A DNA stretch of 64,000 bases, from the NCBI GenBank assembly GCA_910587005.1, contig CAJULB010000001.1:1-64000 (forward strand), in the 5' to 3' direction. A program made the position numbers and the translations under genes. Origin of the DNA: an uncultured Christensenellaceae bacterium. Its GTDB lineage: Bacteria > Bacillota > Clostridia > Christensenellales > Borkfalkiaceae. Below are positions 41,419 through 50,814 of the stretch, one piece after another. Below the pieces are notes generated by a model that saw only the letters and a program-made list of their open reading frames with translations, was not told the origin of the DNA and did not search any database. Numbering within the stretch: the first letter of the stretch is position 1; each line of letters starts with the position of its first letter.

Positions 41419-43449
41419 TTACACTATCCTTTTGAACATTTTCTCAATATCGCGCTTGGAAAGAGTTACGCAAACCGGTCTGCCGTGCGGACATTTCAGT
41501 CCCGTATCACCGTCAAGCATTTTAAAAAGCGCGCTTATTTCATCTTCGGTTAACTGCATACCGCCTTTTATCGCGTGCTTGCAAGCGGTCATGGCTATTT
41601 TTTCTTTTAAAATATCTTCAAGCTTAATTTCTTTAAAATCGTCAATGCGCTCTAAAATTTCGCCGAAAAACTTTTCAACGTTAATTTCCTGCAAGTCAAC
41701 GGGCACTTCGTCAATTCTGAAAGCTCCGCCGCCGAACGGCGAAATACCGAAGCCCATATCCCTCAACAGCGGAACCTTGCTTTCGATAAACGGCGTTTCG
41801 CTCGGGTTGGTTTCAAAAATATACGGTACAAGCAAAATCTGGCGCGCAATATCCCTTTCGGCGAGTTTTTTGCGCAGTCTGTCGTAGATAAGTCTTTCAT
41901 GCGCGGCGTGCTGGTCGATTAGATAAACGTTGTCGCCGTACTCGTATATCAAATATGTATTGAACAAATTCCCCTTATATTTGCAACACTCAAATTCGAT
42001 TTTTTGCTGTTTTGCGGCGAAATAACCGCTTTCAATCTCGTATGCGGCGGTTTTGGAAAAATCTGGCGGAACGGTGTTGTCGGAAACGCTCATAACGTTG
42101 CGCTTACTGCTTAAAACAAAATCGTCCAACGGCAAATCGAGCGTAGGATTAAAAAACTTCTTTTTTTCTTCCGCGGGAACCTCCGACATAGTTTGCGGCG
42201 CGGAAGGTCGCTCCGTTTCAACAGTTTCACCTATAAACTCCGTCTGAACGGCTTTTTGCGGTTTATATTTTTCAATAAGCTTTTGCAATTCGTTTTCTGT
42301 CTGCTCCTCTGCCGATACAGAGGGCGGCGCGGGTTGCTCGGCAACAGACTGAACGCCATTATTGCGCGCAGTGTTTTCCGAATAAATTTTATTGCCGTTA
42401 CCGCTTTCCGCCGTAGAATAAATTTCGGGAATACGCGAACCGTCAACGACAAACTCAGCAGCGCGTGCGGTGCCGTCAAGCACGGACGAAATAACCGAAT
42501 AAATTACTCCGAAAATAAATTTATTGTCTACAAATCGTACGTCGGCTTTGCTGGGGTGCACGTTCACGTCTACAATATCGGCGGGAACTTCCACAAAGAG
42601 CACATAAAACGGATACTGCCGTTTCATAGTATAGCTTGCGTAAGCCTGCGAAATTGCGGTTGCAACAGTGTTATTGACTATATATCTGCCGTTTAAAAAC
42701 AGACTTTGATATGTTTTGTTCGCCTTAAAAAAGTTTTGATTGCCTATAAAACCGCTTATGCGCAAACCGTCCTTTTCGGCTTTGATTTTATAACATTCGG
42801 ACAGCACCTTCGCGCCGTAAACCTGCGCCATAGCCTCGTCTATTCCGCCGCCGTAGGACTGCAAAACAAGCTTTCCGTCAACAAAATATTTGAAAGAAAC
42901 GCCCGGATTGCCCAGAATATAGCGCGTGACAAAGCTTGTTACGTCGCTCTCCTCTTTTTTGTCGGGTTTCATAAATTTAGCGCGTACGGGAGTATTGTAA
43001 AACAGATTGCGAACGGTTATTTCGGTGCCTTTTTCAAGCGCGGCGGGCAGTATTTCACCCACTTTTCCGTCCTCGCAAGTCACTTTATATGCTGAATTGC
43101 CCGACGTTACGGAAACAAGCTCTACCTTTGAAATTACCGAAATGCTTGCAAGCGCCTCGCCCCTGAAACCAAGCGTTTTTATGGTATCCAAATCGTCCGC
43201 CGTGGCAATTTTGCTGGTTGCATGAGGCAAAAACGCGGCGCGCATATCGTCGCGCTCTATTCCCGAGCCGTTGTCAACCACCTTGATAAGCTGTTTACCG
43301 CCCCTTTCAATATAAATTTCTATTTGGTCGGCGCCGGCGTCAAGACTGTTTTCTATCAGCTCCTTAACGGCAGAATACGGTCTGTCTATAACCTCGCCCG
43401 CGGCAATTCTGTTATATACGTTTTTGGTTAAAATATTGATTTTTCTCAT
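41419..43449 (-). CDS. mutL: DNA mismatch repair protein MutL
   Basis: A 676-residue protein coupling MutS to strand incision. The GHKL ATPase region shows IAAGEVIDRPYSAVKELIENSLDAGA-type motifs and GFRGEAL. A long disordered linker rich in Pro, Glu and Gln (about 335-450) follows. The C-terminal endonuclease domain has DQHAAHERLIYD, where the usual last Glu of DQHA-x2-E-x4-E is Asp. ACKHAIKGG and CPHGRP zinc-site motifs are present. It overlaps mutS by four bases and miaA follows after two bases. Confidence 0.96.
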   Translation of the reverse strand: MRKINILTKNVYNRIAAGEVIDRPYSAVKELIENSLDAGADQIEIYIERGGKQLIKVVDNGSGIERDDMRAAFLPHATSKIATADDLDTIKTLGFRGEALASISVISKVELVSVTSGNSAYKVTCEDGKVGEILPAALEKGTEITVRNLFYNTPVRAKFMKPDKKEESDVTSFVTRYILGNPGVSFKYFVDGKLVLQSYGGGIDEAMAQVYGAKVLSECYKIKAEKDGLRISGFIGNQNFFKANKTYQSLFLNGRYIVNNTVATAISQAYASYTMKRQYPFYVLFVEVPADIVDVNVHPSKADVRFVDNKFIFGVIYSVISSVLDGTARAAEFVVDGSRIPEIYSTAESGNGNKIYSENTARNNGVQSVAEQPAPPSVSAEEQTENELQKLIEKYKPQKAVQTEFIGETVETERPSAPQTMSEVPAEEKKKFFNPTLDLPLDDFVLSSKRNVMSVSDNTVPPDFSKTAAYEIESGYFAAKQQKIEFECCKYKGNLFNTYLIYEYGDNVYLIDQHAAHERLIYDRLRKKLAERDIARQILLVPYIFETNPSETPFIESKVPLLRDMGFGISPFGGGAFRIDEVPVDLQEINVEKFFGEILERIDDFKEIKLEDILKEKIAMTACKHAIKGGMQLTEDEISALFKMLDGDTGLKCPHGRPVCVTLSKRDIEKMFKRIV

Positions 43450-46016
43450 TTTTTCACCTTTTCTTTAAGGTCGGAAACAAGCAAAAACGCCTGCATCGGC
43501 GAAAGGTTGTCAATATCGGTGTCCATAATAATTCTTTCTACTTCCGAAGTCGGAATTTCAGCTTCTTCGTCAACCGTACCAACGGCGCCGTTCCGCCCGC
43601 CGCTTTCAACCGACTTCAAAATTTCTTTGGCTCTGCCCGTGACGGTTGACGGTATGCCGGCAAGCGAAGCAACCTCTATGCCAAAGCTTCTGTTTGCCCC
43701 GCCGCGCATAATTTTACGCAAAAACACCACTCCGCCGTTAATTTCACGGACGGAAATTTTATAATTTTTTACGCCCGACATCTTGCTTTCAAGCTCGGTC
43801 AATTCGTGATAATGGGTCGCAAACAGCGTTTTTGCGCCTATTTTTTCGGTTAAATGCTCAATAACTGCCCACGCAATGCTCAAACCGTCGTAGGTGGAAG
43901 TTCCTCTGCCCACCTCGTCCAGAATCAAAAGGCTGTTTTTTGTCGCGTTCTGAATAATGGTTGCAACCTCTATCATTTCAACCATAAAAGTACTTTGGTC
44001 GGAAATAAGGTTGTCGCTTGCGCCTACCCTTGTAAAAACGCGGTCAATAAGCGGAATTTTTGCCGATTTTGCAGGGACGAAGCACCCCAAATGCGCCATT
44101 ATAGCAATAATAGCATTTTGCCGCATATAGGTGCTTTTACCCGCCATGTTGGGGCCTGTTATAATCATTGTGCGGTTTTCGCCCTCGTCCAAAAGCGTAT
44201 CGTTGGGAATAAACCGCTCTTTGGAAATAACCTCAACCACGGGGTGACGCCCGTCTTTAATTACAAGCGGCTGACTGCTTTCTACAATATCCGGGCGAAC
44301 GTATCGGTTTGTCTTTGAAATTTCGGCAAACGCCGCCAACAGGTCTAAAAGCGCAATGCTTGCGGAAATACTCTTGAATTTTTCGATGTTGCCGGCAAGC
44401 ACTTCCTTTATTTTTTCGTAAATCTCTATTTCGAGCTTCAGCGCCATATCCACGCTTGACATAATTTTTTCTTCAAGCTCTTTCAATTCCTCGGTTATGA
44501 ACCGTTCGGAATTTGCAAGCGTCTGTCTGCGCTGATAGTTAAGCGGCACCTTATCTATAAACGATTTGGTGACTTCGATATAATATCCGAAAACGCGGTT
44601 GTAGCTTATGCGCAGGTTTCTTATACCCGTAACGTCGCGCTCGCGCGATTCCATTTCCAAAAGCACCTTCGAGCCGTTTTTTCTTATGTTGCGAAGCTCG
44701 TCAAGCCGTTCGTTGTACCCCTCTTTTATGTAACCCCCGTCCTTCATATTTGCGGGCGGGTTAGGGCTGATAGCGTTGTCTATAAGCGCGGCAATGTCAG
44801 ACATATCGAAAAGCCCCGCTTCAACGTCCTTAATAACTGCGGAATTGAACCCCGCAAGACTGAATTTAAGATTCGGAATAACCGAAAGCGAACGCGCCAA
44901 AGCAAGGCAATCTCTGGGTAAAACGGTGCCGTTTGCAATTTTGCCGGCAATTCTTTCAATATCCCTCACTTCTTTCAGCAAGTCCGTAACGGCAAGGCGT
45001 ATTACAGTGGAATCGTACAGCTCCTCCACACCGTCAAGGCGGTAATTTATAGCATTTTTATCAAAAAACGGATTTAAAACCGAACTGTGCAAAAGCCTTG
45101 CACCCATTGCGGTGCAGGTTTTATCCAAAAGCCATAAAAGCGAACCGTATTTTCCGCCGTCGCCCAAGGTTTTAACAATTTCAAGATTTCTTACAGCCGT
45201 GGAATCCAGCTGCATAAATTTCTCGTTTTCGATATACTTAACGCCGCTCACGTTTTTAAGCGCGTGCATCTGCGTTTCCTTCAAGTATTCCAACAGCGCG
45301 CCCGTTGCCGAAACTGCATTGTTTTTGCCGGCAACCGAATACGCAGAAAGCGTTTTTGTATTGAACTGCTCCAACAAAATCCTTTCCGCGGCTGAATATC
45401 CGAAAGTCCATTCGGGAAAGCTTGAAAAATGCGGAAGCACTCCGCGGGTAATTTCGGGCAAATCTTTAACGGATAAAAGCATATCGTCGTTGGAAATAAT
45501 TTCCTTAACTTCAAGCTTAGTCATCTGTGCAATACACTTATTTACGCAATCGTCGCCGAAAAATTCCGTTGCCGTAAGCTCGCCCGTGGTAATATCCGCC
45601 CAGGCAAGCGCAACGTCGTGTTGCGTTTTATACGCACAGCATATGTAATTGTTTGTCTTTTCGTCCAAGGAATCGGCGCTCAGCGTGCCCGCCGTAACAA
45701 CGCGCACAACCCCGCGTTCAACCATTCCCTTAGCGGTTGCCGGGTCTTCAAGCTGTTCGCAAATGGCAACCTTTTCGCCCACGGAAACCAGCTTCTGTAT
45801 GTACATATTGACCGCGTGATGAGGCACACCGCACATAGGCGCGCGTTCTTCAAGTCCGCAGTCCCGCCCCGTTAAAGTTAAGTCAAGTATTTTTGAAGCT
45901 TTTACGGCGTCCTCGAAAAACATTTCGTAAAAATCGCCCAAACGGTAAAATATAAGGCAGTCCTTATATTTTTCCTTTACCGAAAGCCAGTGTTGCATCA
46001 TTTGTGAAAGCGCCAT
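43446..46016 (-). CDS. mutS: DNA mismatch repair protein MutS
   Basis: An 856-residue mismatch recognition ATPase. The N-terminal mismatch-binding Phe-x-Glu motif is in GDFYEMFFEDA. The ABC-type ATPase has Walker A GPNMAGKSTYMRQ, DEVGRGTSTYDG and FATHYHELTEL. The tail after residue 790 is acidic (GTVDEEAEIPTSEVERI). It is expressed with miaB upstream and mutL downstream. Confidence 0.98.
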   Translation of the reverse strand: MALSQMMQHWLSVKEKYKDCLIFYRLGDFYEMFFEDAVKASKILDLTLTGRDCGLEERAPMCGVPHHAVNMYIQKLVSVGEKVAICEQLEDPATAKGMVERGVVRVVTAGTLSADSLDEKTNNYICCAYKTQHDVALAWADITTGELTATEFFGDDCVNKCIAQMTKLEVKEIISNDDMLLSVKDLPEITRGVLPHFSSFPEWTFGYSAAERILLEQFNTKTLSAYSVAGKNNAVSATGALLEYLKETQMHALKNVSGVKYIENEKFMQLDSTAVRNLEIVKTLGDGGKYGSLLWLLDKTCTAMGARLLHSSVLNPFFDKNAINYRLDGVEELYDSTVIRLAVTDLLKEVRDIERIAGKIANGTVLPRDCLALARSLSVIPNLKFSLAGFNSAVIKDVEAGLFDMSDIAALIDNAISPNPPANMKDGGYIKEGYNERLDELRNIRKNGSKVLLEMESRERDVTGIRNLRISYNRVFGYYIEVTKSFIDKVPLNYQRRQTLANSERFITEELKELEEKIMSSVDMALKLEIEIYEKIKEVLAGNIEKFKSISASIALLDLLAAFAEISKTNRYVRPDIVESSQPLVIKDGRHPVVEVISKERFIPNDTLLDEGENRTMIITGPNMAGKSTYMRQNAIIAIMAHLGCFVPAKSAKIPLIDRVFTRVGASDNLISDQSTFMVEMIEVATIIQNATKNSLLILDEVGRGTSTYDGLSIAWAVIEHLTEKIGAKTLFATHYHELTELESKMSGVKNYKISVREINGGVVFLRKIMRGGANRSFGIEVASLAGIPSTVTGRAKEILKSVESGGRNGAVGTVDEEAEIPTSEVERIIMDTDIDNLSPMQAFLLVSDLKEKVKK

Positions 46017-46049
46017 TATTTACCCCTTTTTTACCTCTTAATAAGCAAC

Positions 46050-47363
46050 TTAAATAAGCTCGCCCGCAAGCGACATTCCGTTCGCCGCACTGATTTTAAC
46101 AGAAACAAACTCGCCGATTTTGTTATCCGCGCTTGAAAAATAAGCCATTCTGCCGTATTCGTCCCTACCGAGATATTTTTCACGCTTTGCGTCGTAGTCC
46201 TCGCATAAAATTTCAACGGTTTTTCCGATATAATGCGAAGTCTGCTCCCTCGTCTGCGAATTTACAAGCTCGATAAGCTTCATAATACGCGCTTTTGAAA
46301 CTTCTTCGGGAATCTGACCGTCCATTTTCGCCGCAACGGTACCCTCGCGTTTAGAATATACGAAGGTGAACGCCGAAGCAAACCCGACTTTTTTAACCAA
46401 GTTCAGAGTATCGTTAAAATCTTCCTCGCTCTCGTTGGGAAAGCCGACAATCAAATCGGTTGTAACGGCGCAGTCGGGAACGTATTTCTTAAGTATTTCA
46501 ATCTTCTTTATGTAGTCGGCGGAAGTATATTTTCTGTTCATTGCCTTTAAAACGCTGTCGGAACCGCTTTGCACCGGCAAATGCACAGCATGACAGATTT
46601 TCGGGTTTTCGGCAATAACTTTCGCCAGCTCCTCCGAAAAATCTTTGGGGTGGCTTGTCATAAACCGCAAACGGAATTTCCCCTCTGTTTGCGCTACCCT
46701 TTTCAAAAGTTCTGGAAAAGAAATATCGTCCGTGCCGTTTGCATACGAATTTACGTTTTGCCCAAGCAAAGTAATTTCCTTATAGCCCTGCGCAATAAGC
46801 TCTTTCGCTTCGCTTATAATATCCTCGGAACGGCGCGAGCGCTCTCTCCCGCGGACGTAGGGCACAATGCAGTAACTGCAAAAATTGTTACAGCCGTACG
46901 TAATGTTTATCCACGCGTTTGGATAACTTGTACGCAACGGCTTTTCGCCCTCGCAAATACTGCCCTCGCTATCCTCTATTTCAATTACCGCCTTTTTCTG
47001 CTTCTGTTTTTTTAAAATAAGCTCTTTCAGCTTATTTAAATTATGCGTGCCGAAAATTATATCCACGTACGGAAATTTTTCGTGCAGGGTATCCGCCTTG
47101 CCTATCTGCTGGGTAAGACAGCCGCCCACCGCGATTATCATATCGCGCTTGTTCGCTTTCAGCTTTTTCAGCATGCCGATATTGCCGAAAGCGTGGTTTT
47201 CCGCGTTTTCCCTTATACAGCAGGTGTTAAAAACCGCTATGTCGCTGTCCTCGATATTTTCGCACGCAGTGTATCCTAATCCGGATAAAATACCCGCTAT
47301 TTTTTCGGACTCGTGCACGTTCATCTGACAGCCGTATGTCGTAATGTGATAATATTTTGCCAT
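46050..47363 (-). CDS. miaB: tRNA-2-methylthio-N6-dimethylallyladenosine synthase
   Basis: A radical-SAM methylthiotransferase of 437 residues that thiomethylates i6A37 made by MiaA. It has an N-terminal UPF0004 domain (TTYGCQMNVHESE), the radical SAM cluster GCNNFCSYCIVPYVRGRERSR-type motif (C-x3-C-x2-C) and a C-terminal TRAM domain. I use ATG 47363; the TATAAT box lies only nine bases upstream, so the mRNA has almost no leader. It heads the miaB-mutS-mutL-miaA-ynbB group. Confidence 0.95.
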   Translation of the reverse strand: MAKYYHITTYGCQMNVHESEKIAGILSGLGYTACENIEDSDIAVFNTCCIRENAENHAFGNIGMLKKLKANKRDMIIAVGGCLTQQIGKADTLHEKFPYVDIIFGTHNLNKLKELILKKQKQKKAVIEIEDSEGSICEGEKPLRTSYPNAWINITYGCNNFCSYCIVPYVRGRERSRRSEDIISEAKELIAQGYKEITLLGQNVNSYANGTDDISFPELLKRVAQTEGKFRLRFMTSHPKDFSEELAKVIAENPKICHAVHLPVQSGSDSVLKAMNRKYTSADYIKKIEILKKYVPDCAVTTDLIVGFPNESEEDFNDTLNLVKKVGFASAFTFVYSKREGTVAAKMDGQIPEEVSKARIMKLIELVNSQTREQTSHYIGKTVEILCEDYDAKREKYLGRDEYGRMAYFSSADNKIGEFVSVKISAANGMSLAGELI

Positions 47364-47371
47364 ATGCATTG

Positions 47372-47400
47372 ATTATACAATTTTTTTGAGGTTTTTTCAA
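47372..47400 (-). promoter_or_regulatory. miaB operon promoter (near-leaderless)
   Basis: TTGAAA, 17 bp and TATAAT on the minus strand. The -10 box ends nine bases before the chosen ATG, so transcription should start at or two bases before the start codon. Confidence 0.7.
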
Positions 47401-47443
47401 TAAAATTTGCAACAATTATAAAATTTTATAAATACTATTTATA

Positions 47444-49663
47444 ATGGCTAAATTTCTTAAAATTTCTTTAATAATATTTTTAAGCGTTTGCACAGTTGCA
47501 GTTTCGCTTATTTTAACCTTTTTTATAATTACGAAGGACGCGGCTCTGGACGAAAGCAAGCTGATTAACCCCAACCAGAACATTTTAATTTACGACAAGG
47601 ACGGAAACGAAATAACAAGCGCAAGCACGTCCGGCAACCGCAAAAACGTAAGTCTGTCTTCCCTTGACAAAAACACGGTTAACGCTTTTATAGCCTCGGA
47701 GGACAGAACGTTTTATACCCATAACGGCTTAAATTATAAACGAATGTTAAAGGCGTTTTATACAAATATCGTATCCCGCTCATTTAAGGAAGGCGCGTCT
47801 ACCATAAGCCAGCAGCTTATAAAAAACACACATCTTTCGCAGGAAAAGACGATAAAAAGAAAACTTAACGAAATTAAACTTACATTACAGCTTGAAAAAC
47901 GCTATTCAAAAGACGAAATTCTGGAAATGTACTTAAATACCATTTATTTCGGTCACAACTGCTACGGTTTGCAAAGCGCGGCGGAATTTTATTTTGACAA
48001 GAACGCCGATAAACTGTCTTTAACCGAAAGCGCGACTATTGTGGGGCTATTGTCCTCGCCGAACAACTACTCCCCCTTTAAAAATCCCGAAAAAAGCCTA
48101 CAACGCAGAAATTTAGTATTAAACGCAATGCTGACTTGCGGGTATATAGACGATGAAACGTGCAAAACCGCGCAAAACCAACCGCTGAACGCAAAGCAGA
48201 CTAACCGCACAGGCAAAAACAACGATTATCTTAACGGAATTTTCGACGAGCTGGAAGAAGCAGGCGCAGACTTTTACAGTCTTAAAAACGGCTGCAAAAT
48301 TTACACTTATATGGATGCGGAGCTTCAACGCTTTGTTGAAAATACCGACTGCGGATACGATAATTCAATAGTAATAACTTCGGACGCCGGTGTTTGCGCT
48401 TACAAATCCACGATAAACGGCGCAAAACGGCAAATCGGTTCAACGGCAAAACCGCTTATGGTGTATGCGCCCGCAATCGAAGAAAAGATTTTAAGCCCGT
48501 TTACAAAAATACTCGACGAAAAAATCAATTTTAACGGCTATTCGCCCGAAAATTATGATAAAAAATACCATGGCTACGTATCCGTGACCGACAGCATAAA
48601 GCTGAGCTACAACGTGCCCGCGGTTAAAACGCTAAACGCGCTGACCGTTAAAACGGCGGAAAAATACCTTACGAAAATGAACGTTGCGCTTGAAGACGAC
48701 GAAAAAAACCTTGCGCTTGCCCTCGGCGGTATGAAATACGGACTAAGCCTTAAAAATCTGACGGATATGTACTCTGTTTTTGCAGCAGGCGGAACCTACG
48801 CCCCCTCGCGCTTTATCAAAAAAGTCGTTTCGCCAAACGGCAAAACCGTTTATGAAAACCAGACTTTTAAATCGCGGGTATTTTCGGAAGGCGCCAGCTC
48901 GCTTATGAACGGTATTTTGCTTGAAACCGTTAAAAGCGGAACGGCAAAAAAACTGAACGGCTTTAATTATAACGTAGCCGCAAAAACGGGCACTTGCGGA
49001 AATTCAGAGGGCAATACAGACGCTTACTCAATCAGCTACACTTCCGAACACTGCATAGGCGTGTGGATAGGCGATAAAGACAATAAAAGATTAAATGTTA
49101 CGGGCGGAAACGAATGCTGCACCGTAACAAAGGAAATTTTAAATAAGCTTTACGCAACACACTGCCCCGAAAATCTCGATACCGAAAGCGGAACTTCAAA
49201 CGTTGAAATCGACGCGGAAGAATATTACGCAAACAACAAAATTGTAAAAGCCGACCCGCTGTCGCCAAAACTGAATTTGCTGAAAGTTAAAGTTATAAAG
49301 GGCAACGAACCGAAAGAAACTTCCGACAGATTTTCGTCGCCTTCCATATCCGCGCCGACCGTATCAGTCAAAAACGGCGCTGTAAACATTGAATTATGTC
49401 ACACAAAGTACTATGCATATCTCATAAAACGGTACTCAAACGGCAAAAGTCAAACAATTTACGACGGAAAATGGCAAAATTGCATAACCGACGAACCGCC
49501 CGAAGGATATTACACATATACGGTTACTCCGTATTTTATTGACGGTGACAAAAAAATTTACGGACAGGAAATTTCTCTGCCCGCAATAAATTTAAGTAAA
49601 AACAGTTCTTCTCCGCAAGTGAAGATACCCGACATTGCAAAGAAAAACTGGTACGATTTATAG
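47444..49663 (+). CDS. Class A penicillin-binding protein (PBP1-type)
   Basis: A 739-residue bifunctional peptidoglycan synthase with one N-terminal membrane anchor (about 5-32). The GT51 domain shows ASEDRTFY, GASTISQQL, KRKLNEIK and KDEILEMYLN. The transpeptidase shows STAKPL (SxxK), SYN and KTGT motifs. The C-terminus from about 620 resembles a fibronectin-like module. Residues 650-660 (ELCHTKYYAYL) are encoded by a diverged copy of the dispersed repeat. The ATG has no Shine-Dalgarno and lies just after an AT-rich, promoter-like stretch. The 3' end overlaps thiI by six bases, tail to tail. Confidence 0.94.
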   Translation: MAKFLKISLIIFLSVCTVAVSLILTFFIITKDAALDESKLINPNQNILIYDKDGNEITSASTSGNRKNVSLSSLDKNTVNAFIASEDRTFYTHNGLNYKRMLKAFYTNIVSRSFKEGASTISQQLIKNTHLSQEKTIKRKLNEIKLTLQLEKRYSKDEILEMYLNTIYFGHNCYGLQSAAEFYFDKNADKLSLTESATIVGLLSSPNNYSPFKNPEKSLQRRNLVLNAMLTCGYIDDETCKTAQNQPLNAKQTNRTGKNNDYLNGIFDELEEAGADFYSLKNGCKIYTYMDAELQRFVENTDCGYDNSIVITSDAGVCAYKSTINGAKRQIGSTAKPLMVYAPAIEEKILSPFTKILDEKINFNGYSPENYDKKYHGYVSVTDSIKLSYNVPAVKTLNALTVKTAEKYLTKMNVALEDDEKNLALALGGMKYGLSLKNLTDMYSVFAAGGTYAPSRFIKKVVSPNGKTVYENQTFKSRVFSEGASSLMNGILLETVKSGTAKKLNGFNYNVAAKTGTCGNSEGNTDAYSISYTSEHCIGVWIGDKDNKRLNVTGGNECCTVTKEILNKLYATHCPENLDTESGTSNVEIDAEEYYANNKIVKADPLSPKLNLLKVKVIKGNEPKETSDRFSSPSISAPTVSVKNGAVNIELCHTKYYAYLIKRYSNGKSQTIYDGKWQNCITDEPPEGYYTYTVTPYFIDGDKKIYGQEISLPAINLSKNSSSPQVKIPDIAKKNWYDL
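49392..49421. repeat. Dispersed palindromic repeat, diverged copy F (inside PBP gene)
   Basis: It matches copies D and E at 27 of 30 positions (AATTATGTCAC...AGTACTATGC). It lies on the sense strand of the PBP gene, so it is read in the opposite orientation to D and E. Confidence 0.75.
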
Positions 49664-50812
49664 ATTGATTATTTCAAGGGTTGCCATAGCCTCGTTAAGC
49701 AAAGCTTCAACGTCAAGTTTGGCTTCCTCTTGCAAAATATTAGCCATAGTCGGCTTAATTACGGGGTGCTTCGGCAAAAATACCGTACAGCAGTCCTCAT
49801 AAGGTTGAATTGAAATTTCATAAGCGCCTATATCTCGGCTTCTTTCTATAATTTCGTCCTTATCGAACCCGCACAAAGGGCGCAAAACGGGCAGTTTTTC
49901 TATTACGCTGTTTGAAGAAGTTATTCCTTCCACCGTTTGGCTTGCAACCTGTCCAAGACTTTCGCCTGTAATCAAACACTGCGCACAGCATTTTTGCGCG
50001 CATTTTTCGGCAATACGCATCATAAAACGGCGCAAAAGCGTAACCATATATTCGCCGTTGCATTTTTTGTGAATTTCTTCCTGAATATGCGTAACCGAAA
50101 AAATGTGAAGCCTTGTTCCGCAAGTGTACTTTGACAGCACCTTTACAAGCTCGATAACCTTATCCTTAGCCTGCATATTCGTATACGGATAGCTGTGGAA
50201 ATGAATACAGTCGATATTCATACCGCGCTTTGCAATCATATGCCCCGCAACGGGGCTGTCTATCCCGCCCGAAATCAAAAGCAAGCCCTTGCCGGAAGTT
50301 CCAACAGGCATACCGCCAGCACCATTGAAAAATTCGTTAAACACAAGCGTTTTGCCGTTTTCGCGCACGTCTATATTGATTGTAAACTGCGGGTTGTGCA
50401 CGTCTACGCTGATATTTTTAACGCTTGAAATAAGCCGACCGCCTATTTCCGCGCTTATTTGCATGGAATTTAACGGAAAAGTTTTATCTGCGCGGTGAGA
50501 AACCACTTTAAACGTGCCGTTTGCAGAACAAACATCTTTCGCGGCGGTAAAAATCGCGTCCATATCAGAGTTAACTTTCAGTGCAACGCTCATTGAATGT
50601 ATCCCGAAAACCCGCTTCAACCGTTCAAGCAGGCTGTCCGTTTCGCTCTCGTCAAAGCCTTCAACTAAATATCTTCCGCTCAGTCTGTGAGTTTCGTGCT
50701 TGAAGCCTTTCAGCGATTTTTCTATGTTAAGCGCAAAAATCCGCTCGAAATAGCCCCTGTTTTTGCCTTTTAAATGTATTTCGGAATATCTTATTATAAT
50801 TACTTTTTCCAT
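49658..50812 (-). CDS. thiI: tRNA 4-thiouridine synthase ThiI
   Basis: A 384-residue protein with an N-terminal ferredoxin-like/THUMP region and a PP-loop ATPase (LLISGGIDSPVAGH). It adenylates U8 of tRNA for sulfur insertion and may serve thiamine synthesis. There is no C-terminal rhodanese domain, as in many Bacillota. Sulfur then comes from a dedicated cysteine desulfurase, which is the adjacent upstream gene three bases away. Confidence 0.94.
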   Translation of the reverse strand: MEKVIIIRYSEIHLKGKNRGYFERIFALNIEKSLKGFKHETHRLSGRYLVEGFDESETDSLLERLKRVFGIHSMSVALKVNSDMDAIFTAAKDVCSANGTFKVVSHRADKTFPLNSMQISAEIGGRLISSVKNISVDVHNPQFTINIDVRENGKTLVFNEFFNGAGGMPVGTSGKGLLLISGGIDSPVAGHMIAKRGMNIDCIHFHSYPYTNMQAKDKVIELVKVLSKYTCGTRLHIFSVTHIQEEIHKKCNGEYMVTLLRRFMMRIAEKCAQKCCAQCLITGESLGQVASQTVEGITSSNSVIEKLPVLRPLCGFDKDEIIERSRDIGAYEISIQPYEDCCTVFLPKHPVIKPTMANILQEEAKLDVEALLNEAMATLEIINL

Positions 50813-50814
50813 AT

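Noticed and set aside
44795..44815. AATGTCAGACATATC inside mutS as a repeat copy
   Set aside because: It contains ATGTCAGACAT but lacks the ATTATG and TAGTAC flanks. The protein there looks ordinary, so chance is likely.
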